Assembly: GCF_964026445.1 (NCBI RefSeq)
Contig: NZ_OZ032150.1
Location: 496,001-560,000 of the forward strand
Length of the DNA: 64,000 nt
Source of the DNA: Rickettsia endosymbiont of Cantharis rufa
Lineage (GTDB): Bacteria > Pseudomonadota > Alphaproteobacteria > Rickettsiales > Rickettsiaceae
Reading direction: 5' to 3'
The notes below the pieces were generated by a model. That model was given only the letters and a program-made list of their open reading frames with translations. It was not told where the DNA came from and made no database searches. Positions within the stretch are counted from its first letter, which is position 1; every line of letters starts with the position of its first letter. The translations under genes and the position numbers were made by a program. This document shows positions 11,590 to 21,598 of the stretch, in pieces.

Positions 11590-11692
11590 TTTTACGTCAT
11601 TTCGAGGAATTTACGAAGTAATTGACGAAGCAATCTCAGGATGTTTGATGAGGTTGTCACGTCGCTTTGCTCCTCGCAATGACGGTTTGTCC
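11590..11692. repeat. RPE, CGTCATTGCGAGGAGC type
   Basis: The left end TTTTTACGTCATTTCGAGGA and right end TTGCTCCTCGCAATGACGG are inverted. It lies between murF and mraY and contributes false in-frame ATG codons upstream of mraY. Confidence 0.7.
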
Positions 11693-11735
11693 ACGCAACA
11701 ATGAACAACATCAAAATATACTTTTAAATCTACAA

Positions 11736-12821
11736 ATGTTATACAATCTTTTACTTCCTCACATCCATAATTCACATATAGCTAATTTATTTCACTATAT
11801 TACTTTTCGTAGTGGTCTTGCTATTATTATAACTTTAAGCCTTAGCTTTATTACGGGTCCGATATTAATAAAATTTTTACGAACCCTTCAAAAACACGGC
11901 CAGCCTATACGTTCAGATGGACCTGAGTCACACAAAACAAAAGCAGGTACTCCGACTATGGGGGGTATTATGATTATTTTGTCTAGCTGTCTTTCTACTC
12001 TATTACTTGCCGATTTAACTAATAAATATATTTGGATTACATTATTTGGTTTTATTAGTTTCGGTATTATAGGATTTATGGATGATTATGCAAAGGTAAC
12101 TAAAAATAACCATTACGGTGTAAGGGGAAAAAATAAACTTTTACTACAAGGAATTATTAGTTTAATCATATGTATTTTACTAGAATATACCGATAAAAAT
12201 CCAAGTCATTTACTCAACGTACCGTTTTTTAAAAATTTAAGCTTGGATCTCGGTTATTTTTATATAGTTTTTGCTATATTCGTTATAGTAGGCTCTTCTA
12301 ATGCCGTTAATCTAACGGATGGGCTTGACGGGCTTGCTACGGTTCCAATTGCTTTTACCGCCGGCTCTTTTGCTTTAATAAGTTATTTAGCAGGAAATCT
12401 AATTTACTCGAATTACTTGCAACTAACTTACATACCGAATACCGGAGAGTTAACAATATTATGTGCGGGACTAGTCGGTAGCTGTCTTGGGTTTTTGTGG
12501 TTTAATGCACAACCAGCAGAAGTTTTTATGGGCGATACTGGTAGTTTAAGTCTCGGAGGCGTACTTGGGATTATTAGCGTCATTACTAAGCATGAAATAG
12601 TTTTGAGCATAGTCGGTGGCTTATTTGTTATTGAAACGGCATCTGTAATTTTACAGGTATATTATTTTAAGGCTACTAAAGGAAAAAGAATATTTAAAAT
12701 GGCCCCGCTGCATCATCATTTTGAAAAGCACGGCTGGGCAGAATCAAAAGTTGTCATAAGATTTTGGATTATTTCAGTTATATTTGCTCTCATAGGTTTA
12801 TCATCCTTAAAATTACGTTGA
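11736..12821 (+). CDS. mraY: Phospho-MurNAc-pentapeptide transferase MraY
   Basis: Integral membrane enzyme that makes lipid I from UDP-MurNAc-pentapeptide and undecaprenyl phosphate. About ten hydrophobic segments are visible. Signature motifs are [15 protein letters not shown] (catalytic aspartates), [13 protein letters not shown] and MAPLHHHFE. Starting at ATG 11736 gives 361 residues, the usual size. Upstream in-frame codons from 11667 overlap an RPE and were rejected. It follows murE-murF, a remnant of the dcw cluster. Confidence 0.95.
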   Translation: MLYNLLLPHIHNSHIANLFHYITFRSGLAIIITLSLSFITGPILIKFLRTLQKHGQPIRSDGPESHKTKAGTPTMGGIMIILSSCLSTLLLADLTNKYIWITLFGFISFGIIGFMDDYAKVTKNNHYGVRGKNKLLLQGIISLIICILLEYTDKNPSHLLNVPFFKNLSLDLGYFYIVFAIFVIVGSSNAVNLTDGLDGLATVPIAFTAGSFALISYLAGNLIYSNYLQLTYIPNTGELTILCAGLVGSCLGFLWFNAQPAEVFMGDTGSLSLGGVLGIISVITKHEIVLSIVGGLFVIETASVILQVYYFKATKGKRIFKMAPLHHHFEKHGWAESKVVIRFWIISVIFALIGLSSLKLR

Positions 12822-12864
12822 ATATTAACGCGTCATTGCCTAAAAACAGTTGATCTAAAGTTTT

Positions 12865-13030
12865 GGTGTCATTCCCGTCTTCGCGAGAATGACATAGAGC
12901 AGGTTTCTCGAATCATACAACAACGCCGAGCTTGTAGCGGAACCCAGTTAAAAATACTAACATTATCGGTATTTAAGTTATTTTAATGGATACCGTGGTC
13001 AAGCCACGGTATGACACCAAGTGCTTTTTT
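12865..13030. repeat. RPE pair between mraY and rickA
   Basis: A short hairpin TGTCATTCCCGTC/TTCGCGAGAATGACAT lies at about 12868-12895. A GTGGTCAAGCCAC-type element follows at 12938-13025 (GCGGAACCCAGTTAAAAATA, then TGGATACCGTGGTCAAGCCA). Apart from these elements and the rickA promoter I see nothing in 12822-13192. Confidence 0.7.
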
Positions 13031-13133
13031 TATATCCACGCAACAATGCCTCGCAGGAATAACATCGAAAGGCCAAACTACACTATAAAACAATTTTTTC
13101 TAAGTAATATCTTAACATAAATTAACTTTCTCC

Positions 13134-13162
13134 TTGCTTTCGTACAAGAAATTTACTATAAT
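13134..13162 (+). promoter_or_regulatory. Sigma-70 type promoter of rickA
   Basis: TTGCTT at 13134-13139 and TATAAT at 13157-13162 are separated by 17 bases. The predicted start is near 13169, leaving a short leader of about 24 bases before ATG 13193. Confidence 0.65.
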
Positions 13163-13192
13163 ACCGACATTAATTTATAGTGGGTGTATGGT

Positions 13193-14650
13193 ATGACTAA
13201 AGAAATAGATATAAATAAATTATTAGCACAAGAAAATAATGCTTTAAATACTATATTAAGCCAAGTAAACGAATTATGCGAACAAAATAAGAAATTGCAG
13301 GGATTAATCGAAATACAAAAAGAAGTCAAAGAGCTAGAAAAAGAGCATACTAAATCACCGCCTTGGTTTAAGAGACTTGTAAAAGTAGTTTCTAATGTAA
13401 AGTATAATTTTATAAAAAGTGAAGAACGGTTAACAAACGAAGCAATACAGAGAAATGACAATGTATTAAAGCGTATAGATAATACCATACTATCCATAGC
13501 CGATAAATCTGGTCCTTTAAAACAAGAATTACAACAAGAAGTTAGAAAAAACTTTGATGAATTAGCTAAAAAAGATTTATCCACAGAACAACGTGGTAGG
13601 CTAGAAGCATTATTTACCAATAAATATGCTGCTAGGTCAGAGAAGTTTGGTCCGTTAACTATGGTTAAACCTTTATATTCTTCTAATGGTGAAGAGCTAG
13701 AAAATCAACTTAATAGTCTAAATGCTACAAAACAAAGCATCAAAAATTTAATATCCGAAAATTCCAATATCAAAGAACTTAAAGAAATACAAAAACAGGT
13801 TGCTGAAATTAGAGAAGAAATACCTTATACATTTTTTGAAAAATTAAATAATATTTGGCAAAATGTTAAAAATGCTTTTGTAAATAATAGTGAACAGGTC
13901 TTGGCGAAAAACAAAGAAAGTAACACTAAAACAATCAGAAAGATTGACGAACAGTTATATAAAACGAAGCATAAATTCGAGGAATTAATTGAAAATAAAG
14001 GAAGAAATATTAATGATATAATTGCAAAGTTGCCTGACAATGAGGAGTTACAAAAGATAGTAAGTAGTCTTGCAAGTCATATGACTCCAAAAAAGGAATC
14101 AATATTAACAACCTTGCCTCTCGCTAAACCTTTGGAAAATAACATTCCACCACCGTCTCCCCCTTTATCGCAAAATAATATACCACCACCACCACCTATG
14201 GCCACTATGATTCCGGCTCAGACTGAGACATTATCTAAGCCTATAGAAGCTACTACGGTTAAAACATTGGAAAATCAACCACGTCCTGAAATAGACACAA
14301 TGAAACACCTAGAGACAATACGAACAGGAATAAAACTAAATAAAGTTGAATATGATAAGGACGGTAAACCGATTCCTAAATATGAAAGTAAGGTTAATGC
14401 TGAAAAATCACCTAATATGCTAGACGCTCTAAAGCAAAGATTAAATACAATAAACTTAGCAAAAAAAGATAGCGATAGTGAAAAAAGTGGTAGCGAAAGC
14501 GACTCTGGATGGATTAGTGATACTAGTGTTAGTAGTAATAAACTAAAAACTCTAAAAACTAGAGGAGAACGAGATGCTAAAATGACTACGCATGCTCAAA
14601 AAATTCTAAGTAATAGAAGTTCACAAAAACCATCATTTGTCAGAAGTTAA
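13193..14650 (+). CDS. rickA: RickA, Arp2/3-activating actin nucleation promoter
   Basis: Surface protein that activates host Arp2/3 and drives actin polymerisation. 485 residues from ATG 13193; a GTG three codons upstream is a less likely start. The coiled-coil-like N-terminal half holds two related blocks (EIQKEVKELEKEH...VSNVKYNFIKSEE and EIQKQVAEIREEI...WQNVKNAFVNNSE). A proline-rich stretch (IPPPSPPL, IPPPPPM) lies near 318-340, a WH2-like actin-binding motif (HLETIRTGIKLNKV) near 371-385, and an acidic tail with the conserved tryptophan (SESDSGWISD, W440). All elements needed for Arp2/3 activation are present. No signal peptide is visible, as in other RickA proteins. Confidence 0.95.
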   Translation: MTKEIDINKLLAQENNALNTILSQVNELCEQNKKLQGLIEIQKEVKELEKEHTKSPPWFKRLVKVVSNVKYNFIKSEERLTNEAIQRNDNVLKRIDNTILSIADKSGPLKQELQQEVRKNFDELAKKDLSTEQRGRLEALFTNKYAARSEKFGPLTMVKPLYSSNGEELENQLNSLNATKQSIKNLISENSNIKELKEIQKQVAEIREEIPYTFFEKLNNIWQNVKNAFVNNSEQVLAKNKESNTKTIRKIDEQLYKTKHKFEELIENKGRNINDIIAKLPDNEELQKIVSSLASHMTPKKESILTTLPLAKPLENNIPPPSPPLSQNNIPPPPPMATMIPAQTETLSKPIEATTVKTLENQPRPEIDTMKHLETIRTGIKLNKVEYDKDGKPIPKYESKVNAEKSPNMLDALKQRLNTINLAKKDSDSEKSGSESDSGWISDTSVSSNKLKTLKTRGERDAKMTTHAQKILSNRSSQKPSFVRS

Positions 14651-14739
14651 TTAGGATTTTTGAGAAGGTGTTGTTACGCAGCTTGTACGTTCTTCCTGCG
14701 AAAGAGCTTTGTCGCATAGCTCTTAAAAATTACTCGATG

Positions 14740-14886
14740 TTATTTCCGCGAGGCATTGTGTTGCGTGGATCGGTTTTTCCGTCATTGAGAGGAAAATTAC
14801 AAAGTAATTTGTACGTCCGCAATCTCAGGAGTTTGTTATTATTTCATGAGATTGCCACGCTCCCTACGATCGCTCGCAAAGACGAT
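14740..14886. repeat. RPE copies downstream of rickA
   Basis: Degenerate copies: TCCGTCATTGAGAGGAAAATTAC at about 14787, and GCCACGCTCC...CTCGCAAAGACG at about 14854-14884, the two ends of the CGTCATTGCGAG type. A TTATTTCCGCGAGGCATTG block lies before it. This fills the gap between convergent rickA and the flavodoxin gene. Confidence 0.6.
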
Positions 14887-14893
14887 TTGGGTT

Positions 14894-15472
14894 CTATTCC
14901 TTAAACTTCTTAGTTATTTCAACTATTCTTTTTGCAAATAAATTAGCGGTCAGTAAATCACCTTTTGTAGGAGTAATATCAGGGGAGGATTTGTGGTTAG
15001 ATTGAGTCATAAGTCCTGACCAACTACCTAAGCGGTTAATTTTATCAGGATCAGGCATCTCATGATCGGCAAAATTAGGAGCAGCTTCAGCTTGTCCAAC
15101 CCAAATCATACAATGCTGCATTGCAAAATGAAATAATTGTTGAATACTGCATAACTTATCGCCTGAATAAGAAGCAGAATTAGTAAAAGCTGCAGCTATT
15201 TTATCTTTCCATTTTTGCTGTGTCCATCTTGTGGAAGTAACCTCCATAAATATTTTAAACGGACCAGCTAAACTACCCATATAAGTTGGAGCTCCAAAAA
15301 TTATAGCATCTGCATTGTCTAATAAATCCCAATCGATATTATCATGTTTATCTTTATTTATTTGTATCAAAGAAATATTTGCTCCTATTTCTTTAATACT
15401 CTTACTTATTTCTTCGGCTACTTTTGCAGTATGACCATACCCACTATAATATACGATAGCTACTTTAACCAT
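14894..15472 (-). CDS. Flavodoxin-like NAD(P)H:quinone oxidoreductase (WrbA-type)
   Basis: 192 residues. The FMN phosphate loop YYSGYGHTAKVAEEI is near the N-terminus, and IIFGAPTYMGSLAGPFKIFME and AAAFTNSASYSGDKL are the second and third flavin-contact regions of the WrbA/flavodoxin fold. A two-electron quinone reductase role is inferred from the family. I start at ATG 15472 because GGAG lies seven bases upstream of it; the ATG at 15484 has no ribosome-binding site and overlaps that GGAG. Confidence 0.8.
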   Translation of the reverse strand: MVKVAIVYYSGYGHTAKVAEEISKSIKEIGANISLIQINKDKHDNIDWDLLDNADAIIFGAPTYMGSLAGPFKIFMEVTSTRWTQQKWKDKIAAAFTNSASYSGDKLCSIQQLFHFAMQHCMIWVGQAEAAPNFADHEMPDPDKINRLGSWSGLMTQSNHKSSPDITPTKGDLLTANLFAKRIVEITKKFKE

Positions 15473-15503
15473 TTTATTCTCCATGTAAATAAATATAATA
15501 AAT

Positions 15504-15605
15504 CGTCATTGCGAGTGACTGAAAGGAGCGTGGCAATCCCATAAAGCAGTATAAAATGCCTGAGATTGCTTCGTCAAATTACTTCGTAATTTTTCTCGCA
15601 ATGAC
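15504..15605. repeat. RPE, CGTCATTGCGAG type
   Basis: The ends CGTCATTGCGAGTGACTGA and TTTTTCTCGCAATGACAGG are inverted; the core carries GAGATTGCTTCGTCAAATTAC. It separates the flavodoxin gene from scoB. Confidence 0.7.
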
Positions 15606-15616
15606 AGGAACTCCCA

Positions 15617-16252
15617 CTATAAATTAACTATAAACCCAGCTTCAGTTTTAGACTTTATTTCCTCAATAGTAACATCGTCGGCTTTTCTAACTAATACCAT
15701 CTCATCTTTATCAATATCAAAAATTCCAAGATCGGTAATTATTCTATTAACTACTTTTTTGCCTGTTAACGGAAAGCTGCATTCTTTTAATAATTTAGCT
15801 CCGCCGTCTTTTGCATTATGCTCCATTATAATAACTACTCTTTTGGTGTTAGCGACCAAATCCATAGCACCACCCATGCCTTTAACCATTTTGCCTGGGA
15901 TAGTCCAGTTGGCAAGATCACCTTTTTGTGAAACTTGCATAGCCCCTAAAATAGTTAAATCGACATGCGAACCTCTAATCATGCCGAATGAAAAGCTACT
16001 ATCGAAATAGCTACTTTCGGGTAACGCAGTGATAGTTTGTTTACCGGCATTAATCAAATCAGGATCTTCTTCCCCTTTATAAGGAAAAGGTCCCATACCA
16101 AGCATACCATTCTCGCTTTGAAATATTACATTCATTCCTTTAGGAATATAGTTTGCAACATGCGTAGGCATACCTATACCAAGATTGACATATAACCCGT
16201 CTTTAAGCTCCTCTGCGGTTATTCGGTAAATTTCTTCCTTGTTCCAAGCCAT
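15617..16252 (-). CDS. scoB: 3-oxoacid CoA-transferase subunit B
   Basis: 211 residues. The catalytic glutamate region FQSENGMLGMGPFP is near residues 44-57, and GGAMDLV and KDGGAKLLKECSFPLTGKKVV are typical of the beta subunit. With subunit A it moves CoA from succinyl-CoA to acetoacetate or a related 3-oxoacid. It begins 3 bases after scoA ends. In rickettsiae the in vivo substrate is uncertain. Confidence 0.92.
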   Translation of the reverse strand: MAWNKEEIYRITAEELKDGLYVNLGIGMPTHVANYIPKGMNVIFQSENGMLGMGPFPYKGEEDPDLINAGKQTITALPESSYFDSSFSFGMIRGSHVDLTILGAMQVSQKGDLANWTIPGKMVKGMGGAMDLVANTKRVVIIMEHNAKDGGAKLLKECSFPLTGKKVVNRIITDLGIFDIDKDEMVLVRKADDVTIEEIKSKTEAGFIVNL

Positions 16253-16255
16253 ATC

Positions 16256-16954
16256 TTATTTTTTCCTTATGGTTAACTGCTCAATACGCTTCTCATACTT
16301 CTCACCTACTATTAATCTTTGTATGAAAATATTGGGTGTGTGAATATGATCAGGATCAAGTTCACCTGTTTCAACTACTTCCTCTACTTCACAAATTGTG
16401 ATTTTAGCTGCTCCCGCCATGACTGCATTAAAGTTTCTTGCGGTTTTATTGTAAATCACATTGCCGCTTTTATCAGCTTTAAAGCCTTTAATAATAGCGA
16501 GGTCAGCTTGAAGTGCTGTTTCCATTATATATTTTTCGCCGTTAAATTCCTTTGTTTCTTTACCTTCCTTGACTATTGTACCTATACCTGTTTTAGTATA
16601 AAAGGCTGGAATTCCCATGCAGGCTGCTCTAATTCGCTCAGCTAAAGTTCCTTGGGGGTTTAGCTCAAGTTCTAAAACCTTATCAAGATATTGTTGCTCA
16701 AAAATTTTATTTTCTCCAACATAAGAAGAGATCATTTTTTTTATTTGCTTGGCTTGAAGAAGAAGTCCAAGTCCAAAATTATCAACACCACAATTATTGC
16801 TGATAACTGTTAAATTTTGAACATTGCTGTTAAGTAAAGTATTTATTAGATTTTCAGGAATACCGCATAGACCGAATCCGCCTGACATTATGGTCATGCC
16901 GTCGTAAAGTAATCCTTCAAGGGCAGCTTCAGCCGAAGAATAGATTTTATTCAT
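16256..16954 (-). CDS. scoA: 3-oxoacid CoA-transferase subunit A
   Basis: 232 residues. [15 protein letters not shown] near residues 22-36 is the CoA-binding glycine-rich signature, and [11 protein letters not shown] and [13 protein letters not shown] are further subunit A blocks. The product pairs with ScoB. Transcription probably begins in the AT-rich stretch 16960-17080, which also lies upstream of the divergent pseudogene. Confidence 0.92.
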   Translation of the reverse strand: MNKIYSSAEAALEGLLYDGMTIMSGGFGLCGIPENLINTLLNSNVQNLTVISNNCGVDNFGLGLLLQAKQIKKMISSYVGENKIFEQQYLDKVLELELNPQGTLAERIRAACMGIPAFYTKTGIGTIVKEGKETKEFNGEKYIMETALQADLAIIKGFKADKSGNVIYNKTARNFNAVMAGAAKITICEVEEVVETGELDPDHIHTPNIFIQRLIVGEKYEKRIEQLTIRKK

Positions 16955-17089
16955 AAATTTTAAATCATTTAATATTTATTATTTAAGAAATTAGGGGGAT
17001 TTTCAAAAGAAGTCAAGGACATACATAAGTTTAGTATATTAAAAAAATACTTTACAAATTTAAAGTACTACATATTATACTACTTCTAA

Positions 17090-18309
17090 TTAATAAAAAT
17101 TAATAATAAGTATAAATTAAGTAAATTAAATTTAACTATTTCTACATGTCTTTTTTCGCTGTCAGCGAATGCGTCAAATATTGACTATGATATGACAGTT
17201 CAAGAAAGTTCTAAAAAAGGTTATAGCTATGTAGTTACTTATGATAAAGATATGTCCTCAAGAGCGAGTAGCGATGCCGCTATGTCATTGATTGAAGTAT
17301 ATCGTCAGCTAGATGATGCTGTATCTTCTGATTCAGATAATATAGCTATGAATATCTTAAGTTATATCACAAGATTTACTGCTACATCTTGGGTTATGGC
17401 AAGTAACCATGAAATAGGAGGTCATGACGGGCGAGCAAGAGAGTTTGGCTCAAAAGTAACAAAATATGAAGTAGATCATTTTGAGAGCACAACATATTTT
17501 AAAGCTAAAGACTTTAATTCTTTGCAAGTTCATAAACAAATTGCTATAGATACTAGGGGGATTCAAGCAAGCTATTTACTATCTGAAAATATTAAAGATA
17601 GGTATATGGCAAGTAACAAAATTAATACTACTTACGGCATAGGTTATTTATGGACAAGACTAGATCAAGTAAGTTATATTTTAGTACTAAGTTTGATGGC
17701 AAAGATAAAAGCGGTAATGATATAAATGCCTATGTAAAAGCGATTAACTCCATATATGGCAAAAATTATATTATTAAAATAAGATACGTTCTTACGCTTA
17801 TTTAGATTTATTTGATCAATTTTTAGTTTATTTCGATTATTCATTTATAATGAATCAAGATCTTAATAATATACCTATGTTTGATCTTGGCGGAGTAAAG
17901 TACTTACCGGCTACAAGAGCGATACTTGATCCATATGGTTTAAAGCGTGGTTTAGTGAATCATTTCGTTATTGATGATAAATATATTCAGCTTACTTGCT
18001 AATTACGGTAAAAATCAGAAATTTAAGTCTTACGGTGTCGGAGTTAAAGCAAATAACCTAGTTAAATTTGATTTTATTTCTTTAGGTTTAGGAGCAGCGT
18101 TTTGGAATCAGCCTAAAATGTTAACCGCTACTCCTTTAAAAGAGAGTTGTAGGCAAGGTGGACTTGATGAAGCTGCTAATTTTGAGCTTAGCTTAAATGA
18201 AACCTTTAAAATAGTTGGATCAGGTGGTTATAAAACAGCTGGCTTTATCGAAGGTATGCCTTTAAAATCTTCAGCTATAGTTAGAGCAGGGTTAAAATTA
18301 GATTTATAA
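17090..18309 (+). pseudogene. Broken gene for an exported Rickettsia protein
   Basis: A coding frame opens at 17090 without ATG. Its N-terminus reads NNKYKLSKLNLTISTCLFSL and then SANAS, a signal peptide, and ATT at 17099 sits where an ATG would be expected. The frame continues (TVQESSKKGYSY...) to about 17680, shifts (YFSTKFDGKDKSGNDINAY), shifts again near 17800 (MNQDLNNIPMFDLGG), and ends in a last frame to TAA 18309 with a terminal GLKLDL. At least three frame changes and a lost start make it non-functional. Family unknown. The final stretch (glycine-rich alternating residues, SAIVRAGLKLDL) would suit a beta-barrel end, but that is speculative. Confidence 0.7.
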
Positions 18310-18325
18310 TTTTTGTCAAATTTGT

Positions 18326-18425
18326 TATACCGCGAGCTTGTAGCAGTATTCAAAAATTCTTGAAATTAAAAGCCCTATTTATCTCGCCTTATTCCGGATT
18401 CCTGCTTTCGCGGGAATGACATTGA
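18326..18425. repeat. RPE upstream of the recG remnant
   Basis: It shows TACCGCGAGCTTGTAGCAG, the core TTCTTGAAATTAAAAGCCC and the end TTCCTGCTTTCGCGGGAATG. The core is the one shared by copies at 8.6, 22.5, 40.5 and 41.6 kb. Confidence 0.7.
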
Positions 18426-19101
18426 GCAGGCTTGAATTAAAATTGACCTGATTATATATTAGATTATAATTCATAGTTACTATGATTTTAAGCAAAAAAT
18501 ATATTTGCGGCTCTAGAAAATTTTTATTTTCTTCTGTAAAAACGTTCATCAATATACGTGAAGATACCGTATCTGCTCTTAAGAGGCTTGGCATTAACAA
18601 TATCCGTGATTTATTGCTCTATCTACCTGTTTCATATCAAAATAAAATATTATCACCTAATTTAACTGAAGTTAGAGACGGTGAAATAATCCAAACGAAA
18701 ATTGTAATTGAGAGTATTAGTTTACCAAAAAAAAGTAATCAGTCGTTAAAGATTACGGCTAGCAATGATACTGGCTCTTTGTTATTAGTGTTCTTTCATA
18801 AGCCACCACCGTTTATTTTTAATAAGCTGAAAGTAGATACTTCTCATATCATCAGTGGAAAGGTACAATTTTTTATCATTATTTACAAATTTCTCATCCT
18901 GAATTTATTACTAATCCTAAACTAGCAAAAGAAATAGAGCCTATTTACTCTCTGACATATTTACTTAGTAACAAACAGTTATATTCGTATATCATAAAAA
19001 TAATAGAGATATTCGAGGAGAAATGTAGGGGGCTGGAAGATAAATAGGTAAAAGATTATTTGAATGTTATATTGGAGAGTTTAGAGATTTTGCATGGGTT
19101 A

Positions 19102-19187
19102 TGTCATTCCCGCCCTCTATGTCATTACCGCGAAAGCGGGAATCCAGAAAAAAAAGTAATAGATTCCTGCTTTCGCGGGAATGACAT
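19102..19187. repeat. RPE inside the recG remnant (first)
   Basis: TGTCATTCCCGCCC, then TGTCATTACCGCGAAAGCGG, and the inverted end CCTGCTTTCGCGGGAATGAC. Translated in the local frame it gives a CHYRESGNPEKK-type peptide, so the insertion itself left the frame open. Confidence 0.75.
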
Positions 19188-20011
19188 ATATAAACAATTA
19201 GCCGCTAAAGAGCTAATCGCTAACCAAATTTCTCTTTTGAACGTTCGCACGCAAATTGCCAGAAAACAAGGTAATATTTGCCATAAAGCTGCAGATATTC
19301 AATCAAATATATTAAATGAGCTAGGGTTTGAGTTAACCTCTTACCAAAAACAGGTTATAGAAGAAATAGAGCTTGATCAAAGTGATAAAGTAGAAATGAT
19401 GAGATTACTGCAAGGCGATGTTGGTTCCGGTAAAACTTTAGTAGTTCTGCTGACGATGGTGAATACGGTAAAAGCAGGGTTTCAAGCAACTCTTATGGCT
19501 CCAACCGATTTGCTAGCTAATCAACATTATGAGTTTTCTGTTAGAGCTTTAAAAAATACTAATATAAGAGCCTCGTTACTTACGGGTAAAATCCTTGGCC
19601 CAGCTCGCAAAAATATTATGACGCAGCTTGAAACCAGTGAGATTGATATATTAATTGGAACTCATGTTTTATTTCAAGAAAAAGTAAGTTTTAATAAGCT
19701 AGGTTATATAGTTATTGATGAGCAGCATAGATTTGGGGTTCAATAGCGTCTGAATCTAATAAATAGGAGGGTAAATCCTGATGTTTTAGTTATGACCGCA
19801 ACGCCGATTCCAAGAAGTTTAGCACTCACTATGTTCGGTGATATGACTATCTCAAAGCTAATGCGTAAGCCAAAAAATCGTTTACCTATTGCTACAAATA
19901 CCATGTCCGTTAACAAGATAGAGCATATTATAGAAGCAATAAATAAGAAGCTTATTGCAGGTGAGAGGGTATATTGGATATGTCCATTGATAGAGCAGGG
20001 AAAACCCTCTG

Positions 20012-20103
20012 ATGTCATACCGCGACTTGATCGCGGTATCCAAAAAACAACTTATAATGCTAGTAATTTTGACTGGATCCTGCGGTCAAGCTACGGGATG
20101 ACA
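20012..20103. repeat. RPE inside the recG remnant (second)
   Basis: It begins TGTCATACCGCGACTTGATC and ends CTGCGGTCAAGCTACGGGATG. It encodes IPRLDRGIQKT and later ILRSSYGMT in frame, between the helicase motifs IV and V region. It is related to the element that forms the MurE tail. Confidence 0.75.
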
Positions 20104-20765
20104 ACGGAGGAAGAAGAGGATAGCTTATTAATTGATGTGATGAACCGCTTTGATTCGATTGAGAATATTTACCAAGGTTATACCGGTATTATTCACGGTA
20201 AGATGAAGAATGAGCAGAAAGACCAAATAATGAAGCAGTTTAAAGAAGGTGAAATTAAGATATTAGTTGCAACTACCGTTATTGAAGTCGGAATAGATGT
20301 ACCTGAAGCAACCTTGATTATCATCGAAAATGCCGAGCGGTTTGGTATCGCTCAGCTTCATCAGCTTAGAGGTAGAGTAGGGCGAGGTAATTTGCAGTCA
20401 TATTATATATTACTATATAACCCAAAGCGACTAAGAAAAGTTGCGCGAGGCAGGTTTGAGATAATGAAACGAACCAACGATGGGTTTTATATCGCTGAGC
20501 AGGATTTAAAATTTCGAGGTAGCGGTGAGATTTTAGGAGTTAAACAAAGTGGTGAAATCGAGTTCTTTTTTTGCCGATTTAACTGCTGATTATGATTTAC
20601 TACTTAAAGCTCATAAATTCGCAGAGATAGGCTCAAAAAATAATTTGGATTTTGTTAATTTTCAAATAAAACTCTTTGCTAAATCGCAATTAAACGAGTT
20701 GGTTTAATTTAAATATATTATCCCCATTTGGTATTGGTTTTGTCATATGGTTTCTATGATCTGTC

Positions 20766-21598
20766 GGTCGCGCCCCCGTATTGCAGCTTAGCATGAATAA
20801 TCTATAATCCTCAAACAGTAATAAGAGAGAATTATAGTTAAGGAGTTATGACAAGAATATATGTTAAGTGTAGATCAAGAATAGATGTTAAGTGTAGATA
20901 TTATAACGACACAGAAAAAGTAGTAAAGGCGGGATATTCAATTTCAAAACAACAGAGATATCAATGCAAGCAGTGTAATCGATATTTTTAACTGTAATAT
21001 ATTAATAATGCCTCTAAGCCTGGAGTCAAGGCTCAGATAGTAGATATGTCAATCAATGGCTCTGGAGTTAGGGATACAGTAAGAGTATTAAAAGTGGGTA
21101 TCAATACGGTTATCCGTGTTTTAAAAAAAAATCTAGCGTTAAAAAAGATAAATCATTCTATCAATACGATAGAAGTAATTATTGCTCCTGAAATAGATGA
21201 ACAATGGCCTTATGTACAGAATAAATCCAAACAAAGATGGCTTTGGTATTCTTTGGATAAGATTTTGTTAAAAGTAGTTGCTTATACTTTTGGTACAAGA
21301 TGTGATAGCACATCAGAATCATTACTGAAAAAAACTGGAGGATTTTAAGGTTACTTTTTACTTTACAGATGGATGGGGAAGTTATGCTAGGTTATTAGAT
21401 CCCAAAAAACACATTGTTAGTAAAAAATATACTCAACGGATAGAACGGGGTAACTTAAATCTTAGAACAAGATGCAAAAGACTGACACGTAAAACAATTT
21501 GTTTTTCCAAGTCATTGGATATTCATGATAAAGTCATCGGAACTCTTATTGAACGTATAGCCTTTTAATATCCACATCTGTAAAATGGAGGTGCGACC
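20766..21598 (+). mobile_element. IS1-family element, copy 1
   Basis: 833 bp bounded by 21-bp imperfect inverted repeats (GGTCGCGCCCCCGTATTGCAG and, on the other strand, GGTCGCACCTCCATTTTACAG). The first frame encodes an InsA-like zinc-ribbon/HTH protein (RYQCKQCNRYF, then SKPGVKAQIVDMSINGSGVR). The second encodes an InsB-like DDE catalytic part (FYFTDGWGSYARLLDPK, KYTQRIERGNLNLRTR, KSLDIHDKVIGTLIERIAF), which matches IS1 InsB in order and motif. Lesions: TAA codons in the insA part near 20988-20998 and frame changes at A-runs near 21123 (nine A, seven in other copies) and 21330. The flanks differ (recG end on the left, IS3 remnant on the right) with no target duplication. Confidence 0.88.

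Larger units (their letters stand above)
18482..20707 (+). pseudogene. recG: ATP-dependent DNA helicase RecG, inactivated
   Basis: RecG regresses stalled replication forks. The wedge-domain N-terminus is clear from ATG 18482 (SALKRLGINNIRDLLLYLPVSY). Lesions: a frame change near 18870; stops and a further change before 19060; an RPE at 19102-19187; TAG at 19744-19746 directly after the DEQHRFGVQ box; a second in-frame RPE at 20012-20103; and a frame change in a T-run at about 20565-20576 before the C-terminal KLFAKSQLNELV. Helicase motifs survive in pieces (GDVGSGKT near 19420, MTATPIPRSLA near 19790, QLRGRVGRG near 20370). Five or more disruptions make a full product impossible without extensive recoding. 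Confidence 0.93.

Noticed and set aside
14668-14904. A 78-codon frame after rickA
   Set aside because: It is made of RPE arms (CGTCATTGAGAGG and similar) and ends at the flavodoxin gene.
17400-17440. HEIGGH as a zinc protease motif in the exported pseudogene
   Set aside because: The spacing is HExxxH, not HExxH, and no other protease feature is present.
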